Positions 1 to 9,445 of a DNA stretch of 64,000 bases are shown here, one piece after another; the stretch's first letter is position 1; each line of letters opens with the position of its first letter. A program made the translations under genes and the position numbers. Under the pieces are notes generated by a model. The model saw only the letters and a list, made by a program, of their open reading frames with translations, did no database searches and was not told the origin of the DNA. The DNA lies in contig CP001622.1 in assembly GCA_000023185.1 (NCBI GenBank), positions 4,068,501-4,132,500 of the forward strand. The letters run 5' to 3'. The DNA is from Rhizobium leguminosarum bv. trifolii WSM1325 (lineage in GTDB: Bacteria; Pseudomonadota; Alphaproteobacteria; Rhizobiales; Rhizobiaceae).

Positions 1-525
1 CCCGATGCCTACCGCGCCGTCCGGCCGATCGCGCATGTCGATATCTGGGATATCGATCCCGCCAGCGCCGAACGGCTGGCGCAGAGCCTCCGGCAACAAG
101 GGCTCCAGGTCGCTGCCGTCACGGATCTGGAAGCAGCAGTGCGGCAAGCCGATATCGTCAGCGCAGCGACGCTGGCGACAGCACCGCTTATCCGCGGCGA
201 ATGGCTGCGGCCGGGCACCCATGTCGATCTGATCGGCGGCTTCACCCCGGCGATGCGCGAGGCCGATGACGAGGCGCTTCGGCGCTCCTCGGTCTATATC
301 GATACGCACGAAGCCCTTCACGAAGCAGGCGATCTGGTTCAGCCGATCGGGGCCCGCGTCATTTCCGCAGATGCGGTGCGTGCGACACTCGACGAGCTGT
401 GCCGCCGGGATGTTCCAGCGCGGACGTCCAACGATGAGATCACTCTCTACAAGGCAGTCGGAACGGCGTTGGCCGATCTTGCCGCCGCGACAATGGTGTA
501 TGAGGCAGTCTTGATCGCAGGCTGA
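1..525 (+). CDS. Ornithine cyclodeaminase/mu-crystallin family protein, 5' part missing
   Basis: The gene enters from the left edge and reads in frame from base 1; only the last 174 residues are present. They cover the NAD(P)-binding Rossmann half of the family: DIWDIDP near the start is the strand and acidic loop that hold the adenosine ribose, followed by ADIVSAAT and PGTHVDLIG loops. Family members interconvert imino and amino acids (ornithine to proline, alanine dehydrogenase, opine or ectoine-type reactions), so the substrate cannot be told. The last 120 bases recur as a decayed copy near 22.9 kb. It lies upstream of the catabolic cluster on the same strand. Confidence 0.85.
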   Translation, partial: PDAYRAVRPIAHVDIWDIDPASAERLAQSLRQQGLQVAAVTDLEAAVRQADIVSAATLATAPLIRGEWLRPGTHVDLIGGFTPAMREADDEALRRSSVYIDTHEALHEAGDLVQPIGARVISADAVRATLDELCRRDVPARTSNDEITLYKAVGTALADLAAATMVYEAVLIAG

Positions 526-612
526 TGTCTTTGGGGCGAAGGGGAAGCAACGGGCCGGCGCTGATATTCGTGCGGTACAACGCTTTGTATGCCATAGTCG
601 GGTAAGCCCCTT

Positions 613-2487
613 GTGCAAATCCGATACAGACCCGCAGTGATTACAAATCCGCCGCGCATCGAAATCCAGCAACTGGCCCATTTCGTGCTGGCCTGTCAGA
701 GCCCGACGCTGGCAGAGACCGCGCGCGAGCTTGGGATTGCTCCTTCGGCGCTGACATCAAGTCTGCGTACTTTGGAAAATGAACTTCAACTCAAGCTCTT
801 CATTCGGAAAAGCGGTCACCTCAGTCCTTTACCGGCAGCCTTCTGGCTGTTTCAGCAGGCAACGGCCATCCTTCATCGCGAAAGGTTCGTGCGTCGGATG
901 CGGAACGGGGACACGGACCATCTTCGCATCAATATTCGCCTCGATCTCAGTTTCTCCATCGGCCGGTTTTCGAAGGCGATCGGACGTACCGTCGAAGATA
1001 TGGAACGCGAGCGGCCCGACCTGCTGATCGACGTGATGTTTGCAGACGCACGAGGAAAATCCCTTGTTGAAGAGGGGGCCGCGGAAATCCCGGGCAACAC
1101 GGGTTCGATGGAAATCGAAGTCGGCTATGTGACTGGCGTGCCATCCGCGAACCTGCCTACGATGACGCCCTTCTACGATGAGGTCTGGTTTTCCGTCGGA
1201 ACGGCGGAGGCCGCGGTTGATCTTCGCTCCCCCAATCAGAAATTTGTCGTTTTGAAAATGCGTCAGGCGCTTCGCGATGCCGTCACCCGATATGCGGACG
1301 AGCATGGCATCCGCGACCGCATGATCCTGATGGATGAGGAGCCGGCAGACCTTCATCGGCTGCTCAACGAGTTTCCGCAAATGCGATTCCTGATGCCCCG
1401 CAGTATGGTCGCCGACCGGCTCGGACTTGCGCGCCTGCATCTGGAGCCCCTCGATCCGCCGTTGTCGAGCACCTTGGGCGTGCGCGCAAACAGGCCGGAC
1501 CAGGAGGTCGTGTCCGCCCTGCTTTGTAACCTCAAGAAAAATCTGGAGGCAACGGAGGCCAATATCGTCTTCCGGCCGCAGTTGACGGCACGTCAATTGC
1601 ACTACTTCAACCTTGCGCATCTCAGCGGAGGTATTTCGGCGGCGGCGCGCGCGGCGCATATCACGCAACCTTCCGTTTCGACGCAGATTCAGAAGATCGA
1701 GGCAGTTGTCGGGCAACCCCTGTTCGAACGGCGGCGCAACGGTGCCGAGAGCACGAAGGCCGGCAAGGCATTGCTTCCCTTCACCCTGGAGATCGAAGAG
1801 CGCATCGATAGCCTCCTTCGGGCCAGTCTGGATATTGCCGCCCACACACAGGCGACCATCTCGATCGGCATGCTGCCGAGTTCGGGGCATGATAGCGTCA
1901 TGACGGACAAGGTGGCGCAGGCGCTGACGGCAACCCGCCTTGGCCATCCCGAATACCGGCTGAGAATCATAGAAGGTTCCAACGCTGCGCTTCACGACCA
2001 GGTACGTGCGGGAGAGCTCAATCTGGCTATTGTCGGTGCCGTCCAGACGCAGATGGCCCGGATCCATCTCGGGCCGAGCGAGCGTCTGTCGGTCGTTGCC
2101 AATCCGGCCTTGGACCTTGCCGGTCGAACGGAGATTCCACTCGCGGAAGTTTGCGGATTTCCGCTGGTTCTCGGAATCAAGCATCTCAGTATCCATCAGG
2201 CGTTCATGGCAGCCGCCAGCGCGCGGCATCTGTGTGTCGAGCCGGTCATGGACGTCGGTTCCCTGCCATTGGCCATCGCCATGGTCCGCCGTTTGCCGGT
2301 CTGTACGGTCCTGCCGGTGTCCTCGGTCCAGCAGGATATCGACAGCGGCCGCCTCACCGCGGCGCCGATTACGGAGGACGTCATCGCCGGAAACCTCTCG
2401 GTGATTTTCTCCGGCGAAAGGACGCTGTCCGAGGCCGAGCGGACGATGATCCAGTCACTCGCTGCCGTCTTCGGCCGACAGGCGTGA
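613..2487 (+). CDS. Tandem LysR-type transcriptional regulator (two LysR modules fused)
   Basis: This 624-residue protein is twice the usual LysR length (about 300). Residues 17-80 form a first LysR-like helix-turn-helix (LAETARELGIAPSALTSSLRTLE), about 100-315 a first ligand-binding-like domain, residues 325-390 a second, more typical helix-turn-helix (AAARAAHITQPSVSTQIQKIE), and 400-624 a second effector domain. The first DNA-binding module is less canonical. The proposed GTG start lies 87 bases after the cyclodeaminase stop. It sits immediately upstream of the UbiD/UbiX and transporter genes on the same strand, so it is the probable local regulator. Fusion is seen directly; the regulatory target is inference. 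Confidence 0.85.
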   Translation: MQIRYRPAVITNPPRIEIQQLAHFVLACQSPTLAETARELGIAPSALTSSLRTLENELQLKLFIRKSGHLSPLPAAFWLFQQATAILHRERFVRRMRNGDTDHLRINIRLDLSFSIGRFSKAIGRTVEDMERERPDLLIDVMFADARGKSLVEEGAAEIPGNTGSMEIEVGYVTGVPSANLPTMTPFYDEVWFSVGTAEAAVDLRSPNQKFVVLKMRQALRDAVTRYADEHGIRDRMILMDEEPADLHRLLNEFPQMRFLMPRSMVADRLGLARLHLEPLDPPLSSTLGVRANRPDQEVVSALLCNLKKNLEATEANIVFRPQLTARQLHYFNLAHLSGGISAAARAAHITQPSVSTQIQKIEAVVGQPLFERRRNGAESTKAGKALLPFTLEIEERIDSLLRASLDIAAHTQATISIGMLPSSGHDSVMTDKVAQALTATRLGHPEYRLRIIEGSNAALHDQVRAGELNLAIVGAVQTQMARIHLGPSERLSVVANPALDLAGRTEIPLAEVCGFPLVLGIKHLSIHQAFMAAASARHLCVEPVMDVGSLPLAIAMVRRLPVCTVLPVSSVQQDIDSGRLTAAPITEDVIAGNLSVIFSGERTLSEAERTMIQSLAAVFGRQA

Positions 2488-2644
2488 TCTAAAAAACATA
2501 TCGTATCGAATCGCGCTCATGCACCGAGCATTCTGATTTTCCTATCCTCCAATTCACGATTTTCGAGCTACCCAGCCTCCGGCCTGCGGCTGATACTTGC
2601 CGCATCAAAACAGCCCTCGGAAATGACTTTTACAGGATTGCCGG

Positions 2645-4087
2645 ATGAATGATCACCCTGATCCGCTTGAAAACCCGGCCATGACATCCGGGACGGCCGG
2701 CGCTGCAATGCCACGCAGCGAAAGCGATCAGTCGTGTCGGGGCATTCTTCAGGAGCTCGACCGTCGCGGTCAGCTGCTGGTGATTTCGGAGGAGGTCGAC
2801 CCGATCCACGACGTATCGGCCATTCTTTCCATCGTCGATGAAAAGGCGGCGGTGCGGCTCGACTGCATCAAAGGTCACGACATGCCGATCTTCGGCAACA
2901 TCCTGTCGGATCTCGATCGTGTCGCCCTGGCGCTTGACGTCGCGAAAAGCGATATCCAGGAAAAGCTGCTGTCCTCGATCGCCTCTCCGGTGCCGCCAGT
3001 CTTCGTGGACGATGCGCCGGTACAGCAACAGCTCTTCCAGGACGACATCCTGACCCGGCTTCCAGTCCCGACCTTCTTTTCCAAGGAGACCGGTCCTTAC
3101 ATTACCGCGGGTCTGATCGTGGCGCGCGACCCTGAAACGGGCTTGGGCAACGCGTCCTATGCCCGCATCAAGGTGCTTGGTCCGAACGAGGCGATGATCG
3201 GAATTGCACCGAACCATCATCTCGCCATCATGGCCCGCAAGGCGGGCGCCAAAGGCGAGCCGCTCCCCTTCGCCGTCGTCCTCGGCGCGCATCCAGCCAT
3301 TCAGCTTGCCGCCTGCTTCTATCTGGGGCTTGGTGACGATGAAATGCACTGCGCCGGATCGCTGCTCGGCGAGCCGGTGCGGCTTGTCCGCTGCAAGTCG
3401 ATCGATCTTGCCGTGCCTGCAGAGGCGGAGATCGTGCTCGAAGGTCATATTCATATCGACGAGCCGATCCTTGAAGGGTTGGTCTCAGAATATCACGGCA
3501 TGTACGAGGATTACGGTTCCGGGGTGCGCGTCAGATTTGAATGCATGACTTGCCGCTCCGACGCGATGTTGCAGGTGATCGAGCCCGGTTACCACATGGA
3601 GCACCTCTATCTCGGCGCGGTGCCGATCGCCGCCAGCCTCAAGGCCGTCATCCGGCGGTCCGTTCTCAATGTCGGCGAGGTTGCCGTCACCGCATCAGGC
3701 AGCGGACGGAACAACGTGGTCGTGCAGATCGATGCGCCCCGCCCGGGACAGGCACGCCGCATCATGTCGATCTGCTGGGGTGCGGTCAGCATCGTCAAGA
3801 ACATCACGATCGTCGACAGCGATGTCGACCCTTGGGATCTCGATGCCGTCGAATTGGCAAAGATGACGCGCATGCGCGCGGAGCGCGACATTCTCATCGT
3901 CACGGACCTTCCGGCAGACCGGTCCGAGCCTCAGGAAGACGGCGGCGTGATCGCCAAGGTCGGCTACGACGCCACGATGAAGCCGGGCGATCGAAGGGAA
4001 GGGTTCGACAAGGCGCTTCCGCCGCCGGATTCCTACGAACGGATGCGCAAGCTGCTGTTGCGCGTCAAGCCGGAGATGCTGATTTGA
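2645..4087 (+). CDS. UbiD-family decarboxylase
   Basis: This 480-residue protein has the UbiD fold, in which prenylated FMN supports reversible decarboxylation of aromatic, heteroaromatic or alpha,beta-unsaturated acids. The catalytic pair of glutamates is visible in EGLVSEYHGM (E277 and E282), and YARIKV carries the family arginine. The sequence around NHHLAIMARKAGAKG and GAHPAIQLAA fits the cofactor-binding domain. Start is ATG at 2645. The flavin prenyltransferase that makes its cofactor follows with an overlapping start. Isolation from quinone genes argues for a catabolic enzyme rather than ubiquinone synthesis; the substrate is unknown. Confidence 0.9.
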   Translation: MNDHPDPLENPAMTSGTAGAAMPRSESDQSCRGILQELDRRGQLLVISEEVDPIHDVSAILSIVDEKAAVRLDCIKGHDMPIFGNILSDLDRVALALDVAKSDIQEKLLSSIASPVPPVFVDDAPVQQQLFQDDILTRLPVPTFFSKETGPYITAGLIVARDPETGLGNASYARIKVLGPNEAMIGIAPNHHLAIMARKAGAKGEPLPFAVVLGAHPAIQLAACFYLGLGDDEMHCAGSLLGEPVRLVRCKSIDLAVPAEAEIVLEGHIHIDEPILEGLVSEYHGMYEDYGSGVRVRFECMTCRSDAMLQVIEPGYHMEHLYLGAVPIAASLKAVIRRSVLNVGEVAVTASGSGRNNVVVQIDAPRPGQARRIMSICWGAVSIVKNITIVDSDVDPWDLDAVELAKMTRMRAERDILIVTDLPADRSEPQEDGGVIAKVGYDATMKPGDRREGFDKALPPPDSYERMRKLLLRVKPEMLI

Positions 4088-4659
4088 GGCGATTGATCAT
4101 CGGCATATCAGGGGCTTCCGGTGCAATCTACGGACTGCGTGCGCTGGAGATGCTGCGGGACTTCGACGATGTCGAGACGCATCTCGTCATATCGCCCGCG
4201 GCGATCCGCACGGCACTGGCCGAAGGGACGGGAAAGACCGCAGACGAAATCCGTGGCCTCGCCGACCGGGTCTACAGCCACGGGGATATCGGCGCTTCGA
4301 TTGCCTCCGGTTCCTTCCGGTGCGACGGCATGCTGGTTGCGCCATGCTCGATCAAGACGCTGAGCGGGATCGCGCATTGTTATGCGGACGATCTGATCGT
4401 GCGCGCCGCCGATGTCTGCCTGAAGGAACGCCGCCGGCTGGTGCTGATGGTGCGGGAAACGCCGTTGCATGCGGGCCATATCGCGCTGATGGACCAGGCA
4501 ACACGCAACGGCGCCGTCATCATGCCGCCGGTGCCGAGCTTTTACACGCTGCCGAAATCAATCGCCGAAATGGTCGACCAGACCGTGGGGCGTGCGCTGG
4601 ATCAATTCGGGCTTCATCATCCGACGGTCCGGCGCTGGACGGAGGATCATAACGACTGA
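4084..4659 (+). CDS. UbiX-family flavin prenyltransferase
   Basis: The 191-residue protein has the family opening GISGASGAIYG, the phosphate-binding VAPCSIKTLSGIA segment and RRLVLMVRETPLH, all typical of UbiX/Pad1. It attaches a dimethylallyl group to FMN to make the prenyl-FMN used by UbiD enzymes. Start is chosen as TTG at 4084, whose last two bases share the TGA stop of the upstream ubiD-like gene, giving MRRLIIG at the expected distance from the GASG motif. The TTGA overlap implies translational coupling, so cofactor and enzyme are made together. Confidence 0.92.
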   Translation: MRRLIIGISGASGAIYGLRALEMLRDFDDVETHLVISPAAIRTALAEGTGKTADEIRGLADRVYSHGDIGASIASGSFRCDGMLVAPCSIKTLSGIAHCYADDLIVRAADVCLKERRRLVLMVRETPLHAGHIALMDQATRNGAVIMPPVPSFYTLPKSIAEMVDQTVGRALDQFGLHHPTVRRWTEDHND

Positions 4660-4766
4660 GCCATGAAGAGCAGCGCTGAAAGCTGCCGGGCCATCATGTC
4701 AACCGCATGCAAAACAACGACGCACAATCACTCCCCCAGGGGAACTCAAAAAAAGGAGATAGAGTG

Positions 4767-6377
4767 ATGTTGTCAGACAATCGTTCCAGAAGGTTGCAGA
4801 GCCTGTTCATGCGCGGCGCCGCCGTGTTGCTGTTGTCGCTCATGGCGGCCGCACCCGTGATGCTCGCCGCGTCTCAAGCCGCCGCGCAGACGGAAAAACC
4901 CGTTAGCGGCGGCGCGATGACCATTATCAACGGTTCGGACATCAAGAGCTGGGATCCGGCGATCTCCGCCGGCACCTATCCCGGCGGGCCGATGGATGTG
5001 CTCGACGCCGTCTACGGCTTTATCGTCTACGTCAACGACAAGGGCGTCGTGACCGGCGGCATGGCCGAAAGCCTGACCAGCACAGACGCCGTGACCTGGA
5101 CCTTGAAGCTTCGCAAGGACATGAAGTTCACAGACGGGACGCCCTATGATGCGGAAGCCGTCAAATACAATTGGGACCGCGCCGCCGATTCGGCCACGCT
5201 TTCACCGGCGCAGCCGTTCATATCCTCATGGAACAAGGCGATCACCGTCGTCGATCCGCAGACGCTGACGATCAAGCTGTCCTCCCCGAACGCCAATTTC
5301 GCAGCCCAGGTCGCCGAGCTGTGCCCCTTCATCGCCTCGCCGGCAGCATTGAAGGCCGCTAAGGAAAAGACCGACATCAAGCCGGTGGGCGCCGGCGCCT
5401 TTACGCTGACCGAATGGAACCAGGGCATATCGATGACCATGGCCCGCAATCCCGGTTATTGGGATCAGCCGCGCCCCTATCTGGAGACGATCAAGTTCGC
5501 GATCATTCCCGAAACCAACAGCCGCATCGCCACCGTCGTGCAGGGTGGTGCAACGATGATGGCCGGTTATCCCTATCAGTTCGGCTCGAACGCAACGGCG
5601 CCGGGGGTTGCGACCCGCGAGATCCCGATCCGCGGCATCAACCGCGCCTATCTCAACCAGGCCAAGGGTATCTTCACGGATGTTCGCGCCCGCGAGGCCT
5701 TCTATTCCGCCATCGACCGCGCGCGGCTGATGCAGGCCTTCACGCAGATGCCCGGATACAAGGCACCCAGCAATTACTTTGGAGAGAATTCGCCCTATTT
5801 CGACAGCGCTTCATCTCTTCCGGCCTATGATCCGAAGAAGGCGCAGGAACTGTTCGACGCTCTGAAGGCGGACGGCAAGCCGTTCTCGATCAAGATCGTC
5901 ACCTATACCAACTCGGACCTGAAGCGTCTTGCCGCCTACATCCAGCAGGTGCTGACCGGCTATGAAGGCGCCTCGGCTGAGATCGTCGAGGTCGACCAGG
6001 CCTCGCTGATCCAGCGATGCAAGACGCAGCTCGACTTCGACATCTGCGTCGAAGGCGGGGTGCTGGTGTCGAACGGCGCCGAGCCGAACATTTCCAATCT
6101 GCTGAGTTCCGGCGGTGCTTTCAACTGGGGACAGTACAAGAGCGCCGAGATGGACGCTGCATTGAAGGAGGCCAGCTCCACCCTCGACCCTGCCGCTGTC
6201 AAAGCCGCCTATGTCAAGGTTCAGAAGCTCGTCGCAACCGAAATGCCGCTTTACATCTTCGGTGAACAGACGCGCTCGCTGCTGCTGCGCGACAATACCG
6301 GCGGCGTCGTTCCTTCGAACGGCGGCATCCTGCAAAAGCAGTTCCTCTACGTCTGCACGGATGTCTGCCAGAAATAG
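4767..6377 (+). CDS. ABC transporter substrate-binding protein, family 5 (peptide/nickel/opine type)
   Basis: The periplasmic binding component of the importer encoded just downstream. The mature part begins near residue 42 after a signal peptide (arginine-rich start, hydrophobic stretch, cleavage after ASQAAAQ). The body shows family landmarks such as WTLKLRKDMKFTDGTPYDAEAV and YWDQPRPYLETIKF. I chose ATG 4767 because an AAGGAG ribosome site lies about 8 bases upstream; an ATG at 4707 precedes that site. Length is 536 residues, normal for the family. A strong hairpin follows the gene at 6402-6426. Confidence 0.92.
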   Translation: MLSDNRSRRLQSLFMRGAAVLLLSLMAAAPVMLAASQAAAQTEKPVSGGAMTIINGSDIKSWDPAISAGTYPGGPMDVLDAVYGFIVYVNDKGVVTGGMAESLTSTDAVTWTLKLRKDMKFTDGTPYDAEAVKYNWDRAADSATLSPAQPFISSWNKAITVVDPQTLTIKLSSPNANFAAQVAELCPFIASPAALKAAKEKTDIKPVGAGAFTLTEWNQGISMTMARNPGYWDQPRPYLETIKFAIIPETNSRIATVVQGGATMMAGYPYQFGSNATAPGVATREIPIRGINRAYLNQAKGIFTDVRAREAFYSAIDRARLMQAFTQMPGYKAPSNYFGENSPYFDSASSLPAYDPKKAQELFDALKADGKPFSIKIVTYTNSDLKRLAAYIQQVLTGYEGASAEIVEVDQASLIQRCKTQLDFDICVEGGVLVSNGAEPNISNLLSSGGAFNWGQYKSAEMDAALKEASSTLDPAAVKAAYVKVQKLVATEMPLYIFGEQTRSLLLRDNTGGVVPSNGGILQKQFLYVCTDVCQK

Positions 6378-6401
6378 CGGGTTCCAGATCACGACGTGCA
6401 G

Positions 6402-6426
6402 GCTCGCCCGGAAGATCCGGGCGGGC
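6402..6426 (+). other. Intercistronic hairpin after the binding-protein gene
   Basis: A ten-pair GC-rich stem (GCTCGCCCGG pairing with CCGGGCGGGC, one G-U pair) closes a five-base loop 24 bases after the binding-protein stop. No T run follows, so it is a poor terminator. Such hairpins often protect the 3' end of a binding-protein message so that it outnumbers the permease message. That role here is inference. Confidence 0.55.
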
Positions 6427-6522
6427 AGCGAAGGGCCGGTCGATGGGCTGGACGACCGTACAAGCCAAAGACGTTAAGACGACAGAATGAGCCCTGCGAT
6501 GCGGGGCGATCGGAAAAGGTGG

Positions 6523-7461
6523 ATGACGATGATCGGCAATCGCGAGAAGGTGAAGTTTCGGGACCTGGTTTCCCGCAAGCAGGTGTTCACGCCCTGCGTC
6601 TGGGATTGCTACTCCGCCAAGGCGGCGGAAATGGCCGGCTTCGAGGCGATCCTGCTCAGCGGCGCATCACTGGGATTCAGCATGTCCGGCGTGCCGGATC
6701 TTGGCCTGCACAATCAGGAGGAATTGGTCTACGCGACCGACCGCATCGCCGACTATTCGCCTCTGCCACTGGTCATCGATGCCGATGACGGTTTCGGCGA
6801 TGTCGTCCAGACCTTCCGCACCTGTTATCGTCTCGCCAAAGCCGGCGCCGGAGCGATCCTGATCGAGGATACGCCCAATGAACGCGGCTACGCGCGGTTC
6901 GGCCGCGCCATGGAGGCGGCGACGCTTGCCGGCAAGGTCGATGGAAACGTGCCGCACGAGGTCGTCTCGCAGGAGCTCTGGCTCGCCAAGATCAAGGCCT
7001 CGATCGAAGCCTGTCAAGGCACCGATTGCGTGGTTATCGCACGCACTGAATCCAAGCTCGAAAAGGGGCTGGACGACGCTATCGAACGCTGCGTGCGCGC
7101 CGCAGCACTCGGCGCTGAGATGACCTATGTGCACGGCCTGCGCACGTTGGAGGAATGCCGGAAGGTGGCCAAGGAATTGCCCGGCTGGAAGATGTTCGGC
7201 GATGTCGCGACCGTCAACGGCGTGCCCTTCGTGCGGCTCGAGGAAATCGAGGCGCTCGGCTTCAACCTGGTGACCATGCACTATCTCGAGAAGGGATCGA
7301 TGTATGGCATGATGGATTACGGTCGGCATGTCTTCAAGGACCGCAGCACGCGTTACGCGGACGAGCACAGCATGGGCGGCATGACGCCTGCCGAGCAGAA
7401 GGCCTCGCTGGAGCGGGACAGCGGCTGGCTCGATGCCGAGGACAGATGGAAGGCGCTCTGA
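6523..7461 (+). CDS. Isocitrate lyase/PEP mutase superfamily protein
   Basis: A TIM-barrel enzyme of about 312 residues related to PEP mutase, oxaloacetate decarboxylase and 2-methylisocitrate lyase. Visible landmarks are the N-terminal GFEAILLSGAS, the metal-binding LVIDADDGFGD, and AGAGAILIEDT with CVVIARTES. It cleaves or forms C-C or C-P bonds next to a carboxylate; which reaction cannot be told. The classical lyase KKCGH loop is not evident. I prefer ATG 6523, which follows GGAAAAGG, over ATG 6487. It interrupts the ABC importer operon between binding protein and permease, so its substrate may come from the imported compound. Confidence 0.85.
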   Translation: MTMIGNREKVKFRDLVSRKQVFTPCVWDCYSAKAAEMAGFEAILLSGASLGFSMSGVPDLGLHNQEELVYATDRIADYSPLPLVIDADDGFGDVVQTFRTCYRLAKAGAGAILIEDTPNERGYARFGRAMEAATLAGKVDGNVPHEVVSQELWLAKIKASIEACQGTDCVVIARTESKLEKGLDDAIERCVRAAALGAEMTYVHGLRTLEECRKVAKELPGWKMFGDVATVNGVPFVRLEEIEALGFNLVTMHYLEKGSMYGMMDYGRHVFKDRSTRYADEHSMGGMTPAEQKASLERDSGWLDAEDRWKAL

Positions 7462-7558
7462 TCCCGGAGGCTGGCCGCTCTGCCATCTCGTTTTGCGAAA
7501 TCCGGATGCCGGTCCAGTCCAGCATTGGATGTTCCACCTGACAATCGGAGTCCGATCG

Positions 7559-8524
7559 TTGCGAATTGCCAATCTCTCCTATCTGAAAGCGGTCGGCGTC
7601 CGGCTTCTGGCCGGCATTCCGGTCTTCCTGCTGGTCACGTTCTCGGCGACGGCGCTGTCGAGCCTGATGCCGGGGTCGGCGGCGCAGCTGATCCTTGGAG
7701 AGAACGCGACGCAGGCGCAGATCGATGCGCTGAACAGCCGCTACGGCTACGATCTGCCGGTCTGGGAACGTTATCTCGGCTGGCTCGGACGGCTTCTTCA
7801 GGGAGATCTCGGGCAGACCATGTTCAGCCAGCAGTCCGTGGCAAAACTCCTGGTCGACCGGGCGGCAGTGACGTTCGAAATTGCGCTGCTTGCCATGTTC
7901 GTCTCGCTCCTGATCGGCGTGCCGCTTGCCATGTATACCGCCAGCCGGCCGGGCGGCATCGTCGATACGGTGCTGCGGGCGGTGTCCTCGGTCATGCTGT
8001 CGATCCCGACTTTCGTCATTGTGGTTCTGCTCGGCTTCGTCTTCGCAATCGTGCTGCGCTGGCTGCCGGCGACCGGCTGGGTTACCTTCAGTGACGATCC
8101 GATCGGCAATCTCTATTACGTCGCCTTGCCGGTGATGTGCCTCAGCGTGCATCAGGCAGCCTATTTCTACAGAGTGAGCCGCAGCGAGTTCGTCGCGGTC
8201 CTCCAGGAGGACTATGTCCTCGTTGCCAGGGCCAAGGGCCTGCCGACGCGCTATATCCTGATGCGCCACGTGCTGCGCCCGGCCTCTCCCCAGGTGCTGA
8301 CGGTGATGGGTCTGTCGATGACCTATCTGCTCGGCGGTTCCTTCATCGTCGAGAGCTATTTCGCGGTGCCCGGCATCGGCTGGACCGTTCTCAATGCGGT
8401 GAGCAGCCACGACTTGCCCGTCATGCAGGCCATCTTGTCGCTGACGGTGGTGATCTTCGTCGTCATCTTCATCCTGGTCGATCTCGGTTACGCGCTTATC
8501 GATCCGCGGGTGGACGTGTCATGA
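7559..8524 (+). CDS. ABC transporter permease, DppB type
   Basis: An inner-membrane channel subunit with a long first membrane segment (LLAGIPVFLLVTFSATAL), a periplasmic loop (LPVWERYLGWLGRLLQGDLG) and about five further membrane segments. The family EAA loop is at DYVLVARAKGLP and the C-terminal VESYFAVPGIG is diagnostic of DppB/OppB permeases. The start is uncertain: TTG 7559 has CGGAG eight bases upstream and gives a normal N terminus, while ATG 7529 would add ten residues. The stop overlaps the next start as ATGA. Confidence 0.9.
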   Translation: MRIANLSYLKAVGVRLLAGIPVFLLVTFSATALSSLMPGSAAQLILGENATQAQIDALNSRYGYDLPVWERYLGWLGRLLQGDLGQTMFSQQSVAKLLVDRAAVTFEIALLAMFVSLLIGVPLAMYTASRPGGIVDTVLRAVSSVMLSIPTFVIVVLLGFVFAIVLRWLPATGWVTFSDDPIGNLYYVALPVMCLSVHQAAYFYRVSRSEFVAVLQEDYVLVARAKGLPTRYILMRHVLRPASPQVLTVMGLSMTYLLGGSFIVESYFAVPGIGWTVLNAVSSHDLPVMQAILSLTVVIFVVIFILVDLGYALIDPRVDVS

Positions 8525-9444
8525 GCCGCCTCCAGCCAACACAAACGGACCTCGTGCCCGGCGAAGCGGTCGCATTGGCGGAGACGTTGAATGCCGCGAT
8601 GCCGAAGACCGCGCGTTTCCGCATGCCGAGCGGCCATCCGATGGAATGGTTCGCCTTCGTGTTCCTGACGGTCCTGATCATCTCCTCGGTTTTCGTGGAG
8701 TTCATTCCGGGTCTCGTTCGGGCAAGCTTCCCCTATGGCGATTTCTCGCAAGGCCCGGAATGGAGCCTGAACGGCCTGTTCGGAACCGATGCGCTCGGGC
8801 GCAGCATCCTGTCCCGGGTGCTCTACGGTGCGCGAACGACGCTCGCCATCGTCTCGGTCGCGACGCTGATCTCGCTGGTGATCGGCATGATCCTCGGGAT
8901 GCTGGCCGGCTTCTATCGCGGCCCGGTCGAGCGGATCGTCGATCTCTATGCCAATTCCATGGCGTCGCTTCCGCCGATCCTCGTCATCCTGGCGCTGATA
9001 TCGGTGACCGGAAATTCGGTTTTCACGATGATGCTGGCGCTTGGCCTGCTCGACATCGGAACGTATGCACGCATCGCCAAAGGCGGCGTGATTGCCCAGA
9101 ACGACCGTGATTACGTGCTGGCGGCACGCGCCATGGGCGCATCGGACATGCGGCTTCTGCTGCGCGAGATCCTGCCCAATCTCGTTCCGGCGCTGACGGC
9201 CATCGTTCCGCCGCTGATGGCGGGGTTGATCATCACAGAGGGATCGCTGAGCTTTCTCGGTTACGGCATTCCGGCGCCGGCGCCGAGCTGGGGCGGGATG
9301 ATCGCCAGCTCGACCGACCTGCTCAGCCGCTTTCCACTGCTGATCTTCGGACCAATCGTCGCCATCGTTCTAACAGTTTACTCGCTCAACACGGTCGGGG
9401 ATTGTCTGGCCCGTCGCATGAACCATCGCGGCAGGGAACTCTGA
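8521..9444 (+). CDS. ABC transporter permease, DppC type
   Basis: The second channel subunit, 307 residues. The N-terminal cytoplasmic arm is followed by a membrane segment (FAFVFLTVLIISSVFV), the DppC landmark LNGLFGTDALGRSILSRVLYGART and the EAA loop DYVLAARAMGASD. The C-terminal LSFLGYGIPAPAPSWGGMI is also typical. ATG 8521 overlaps the DppB-type stop (ATGA), so the two permeases are probably translated in step. It works with the binding protein and the two ATPases of this operon. Confidence 0.93.
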   Translation: MSRLQPTQTDLVPGEAVALAETLNAAMPKTARFRMPSGHPMEWFAFVFLTVLIISSVFVEFIPGLVRASFPYGDFSQGPEWSLNGLFGTDALGRSILSRVLYGARTTLAIVSVATLISLVIGMILGMLAGFYRGPVERIVDLYANSMASLPPILVILALISVTGNSVFTMMLALGLLDIGTYARIAKGGVIAQNDRDYVLAARAMGASDMRLLLREILPNLVPALTAIVPPLMAGLIITEGSLSFLGYGIPAPAPSWGGMIASSTDLLSRFPLLIFGPIVAIVLTVYSLNTVGDCLARRMNHRGREL

Positions 9445-9445
9445 T

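Noticed and set aside
829..2229. 466-codon minus-strand open frame opposite the LysR fusion
   Set aside because: It lies wholly under a gene with clear LysR motifs, has no recognisable domain, and long antisense frames are expected at this GC content.
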